A DNA stretch of 23,072 bases from Anaerorhabdus sp036641015 (GTDB lineage Bacteria; Bacillota_I; Bacilli_A; Erysipelotrichales; Erysipelotrichaceae), in NCBI RefSeq assembly GCF_036641015.1, contig NZ_JAVWFO010000031.1, forward strand, positions 1 to 23,072, given 5' to 3'. The first letter of the stretch is position 1, and each line of letters starts with the position of its first letter. Below the pieces are notes generated by a model. The model was not told the DNA's origin and did no database searches. It saw nothing but the letters and a program-made list of their open reading frames with translations. Positions 21,989 to 23,072 of the stretch are shown here, piece by piece. A program made the translations under genes and the position numbers.

Positions 21989-23072
21989 TTTGTTTAATTC
22001 GAGATACTGAATTAGAAAAAATTCTTTATTTAACTAATGGATTTCATCAAATAAATTTTTATAATAGAATTCTTCAAATTGATGTTAACTATCCGCGAAG
22101 GTTTAGGATCAACGAAATATTTGTGCAGTTGTTTAATGAAGAAATAGGATATAGTTGTTATAAAAAATATAAACTACCTAATGAAATAACTATTGGTTCT
22201 GGTAAGTATTCTACAATTCAAATAGTTGATAATAATATTGAAGAGGAACATATTGTATTAGTGAATAATAAACTAATGCAAAACAAGTTAAATCCAATGT
22301 TCGTAAATGGTAAATATTCAAATGAATATAATTACTACGATATTTTAACATTATGTAATTGTCGTATTGTTATTACAAATGACTTTATTATGATAAATCA
22401 ATGTAAAAACATTCATGTTAATCTACTTGAATACAAACACTCACAAATTAAGATAGATCCAGTGTGCATAAAGAAAACAATTACTAAGAAAAAACGAACT
22501 ATGCTTCAAAAACCTACTTTAGTTATTAAGCTAAGAAGTTTTGAAAGTATACACACAACAGAAAAACAACCTATTTTCTTTATTTTATTTCCTGTTTTAA
22601 TGATGTCATTTGCATCACTTTGCATAGGATTAATTATGGCATATCAAGGATATATGCAGGGAAGAGAATTAATAGAAGTATTACCATCATTGCTTTTGCC
22701 TGTTGTTATGATTCTTGGTGGAGTATTAGTTCAACCACTTCAAAGACGATATGAAAATAAGAAAATATTGAAAAAGAATGAGGAGTATCATCAAAATATT
22801 AATAATTATTTTGAAAACTTGCAACTACAAGTTAACGATTATGAAATGAAATTACTAGATTATGAGAAACAATCTTTTCTAACATCTAATGAAATAGTTC
22901 AAGATGCCCTGAATGATTGTAATTATTTTCAAAATAAAACAAAATCAGCTGATTCTTTTCTGATGATACCCTTAGGGTTTGGTGATAGTAATTGCGACAT
23001 AATATTTGAAAACATTCCTCATGAGCAGGATAAGCTATATTTCAGTAGTTATGAAATATTCATAAAGAAAAA
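21985..23072 (+). CDS. essC: Type VII secretion ATPase EssC, N-terminal part (3' partial)
   Basis: The frame opens with an ATG that overlaps the lipoprotein stop (ATGA) and stays open to the end of the window: 362 codons plus two bases. Residues about 65-140 form an FHA-like domain (ITIGSGKYSTIQIVDNNIEEEHIVL, FVNGKYSNEYNYYDILTL). A basic stretch (KKTITKKKR) precedes two membrane helices, about 197-220 and 232-252. A coiled region (255-300) and the segment SFLMIPLGFGDSNCDIIFE (324-342) follow, matching the EssC stretch with a short LGxG motif after the helices. This order (FHA, two helices, then FtsK/SpoIIIE ATPase domains) is that of EssC/YukB, the motor of T7SSb. The ATPase domains lie beyond the window, so this assignment rests on the N-terminal layout plus the WXG100 neighbours. 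Confidence 0.82.
   Translation, partial: MICLIRDTELEKILYLTNGFHQINFYNRILQIDVNYPRRFRINEIFVQLFNEEIGYSCYKKYKLPNEITIGSGKYSTIQIVDNNIEEEHIVLVNNKLMQNKLNPMFVNGKYSNEYNYYDILTLCNCRIVITNDFIMINQCKNIHVNLLEYKHSQIKIDPVCIKKTITKKKRTMLQKPTLVIKLRSFESIHTTEKQPIFFILFPVLMMSFASLCIGLIMAYQGYMQGRELIEVLPSLLLPVVMILGGVLVQPLQRRYENKKILKKNEEYHQNINNYFENLQLQVNDYEMKLLDYEKQSFLTSNEIVQDALNDCNYFQNKTKSADSFLMIPLGFGDSNCDIIFENIPHEQDKLYFSSYEIFIKK

Noticed and set aside
1..23072. CRISPR array, transposon, integrase, tRNA or rRNA genes
   Set aside because: No regularly spaced repeats, transposase or recombinase motifs, and no tRNA or rRNA-like stretches were found on either strand by reading.

Overview
The window is AT-rich chromosomal DNA with the standard genetic code (TGG is the Trp codon) and strong Shine-Dalgarno sites. 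Its content (PolC-type replicative polymerase, rimP-nusA-ylxR-ylxQ-infB-rbfA cluster, T7SSb-type secretion genes, Mgl sugar ABC transporter, anaerobe-type NfnAB/SudAB flavoprotein pair) points to a low-GC Gram-positive anaerobe of the Bacillota. An Erysipelotrichia-like gut or oral bacterium is my best guess; that rank is inferred from general protein character, not from a search.

Layout. 2-2500: the end of a galactose/methylgalactoside ABC transporter operon (mglA, cut at its 5' end, and mglC), closed by a terminator. 2587-3150, minus strand: a small zinc-ribbon membrane protein with its own terminator, converging on mglC. 3444-5634: two coupled genes for an NfnAB/SudAB-like Fe-S flavoprotein complex, with a good sigma-A promoter and a terminator that begins in the last stop codon. 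5929-8228: a signalling pair, a PAS-GGDEF diguanylate cyclase followed by a cupin-HD-GYP protein (candidate c-di-GMP phosphodiesterase), then a terminator. 8382-12737: polC. 12865-17758: the translation/transcription operon rimP, nusA, ylxR (rnpM), ylxQ, infB, rbfA, ended by a terminator overlapping the rbfA stop. The usual downstream partners truB and ribF are absent. 17871-19031: an MFS permease. 19044-19220, minus strand: a 58-residue two-helix membrane protein that converges on it.

19363-23072 is the most accessory-looking part: the start of a type VII secretion (T7SSb) locus. It has two 97-residue WXG100-family proteins, a 681-residue lipoprotein with SLH-like repeats and a C-terminal Big_2-like domain, and the N-terminal 362 residues of the FtsK/SpoIIIE-type ATPase EssC (FHA-like domain plus two membrane helices), cut by the window end. 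The last three are joined by overlapping start and stop codons. The usual small T7SSb subunits (EsaA, EssA, EsaB, EssB) do not lie between the WXG pair and essC. The lipoprotein fills that slot and is the best candidate here for an undescribed component. A long, nearly perfect inverted repeat in its signal-peptide codons separates the esx pair from the rest of the operon.

Other regulatory observations: a rimP leader hairpin whose 3' arm can also pair with the rimP ribosome binding site; a two-codon minigene overlapping the nusA start; TGTACTTC repeats upstream of the nfn promoter; and a shared extended -10 element (AAAATGGTATNAT) ahead of three separate units. No tRNA, rRNA, CRISPR, transposase or integrase was seen.
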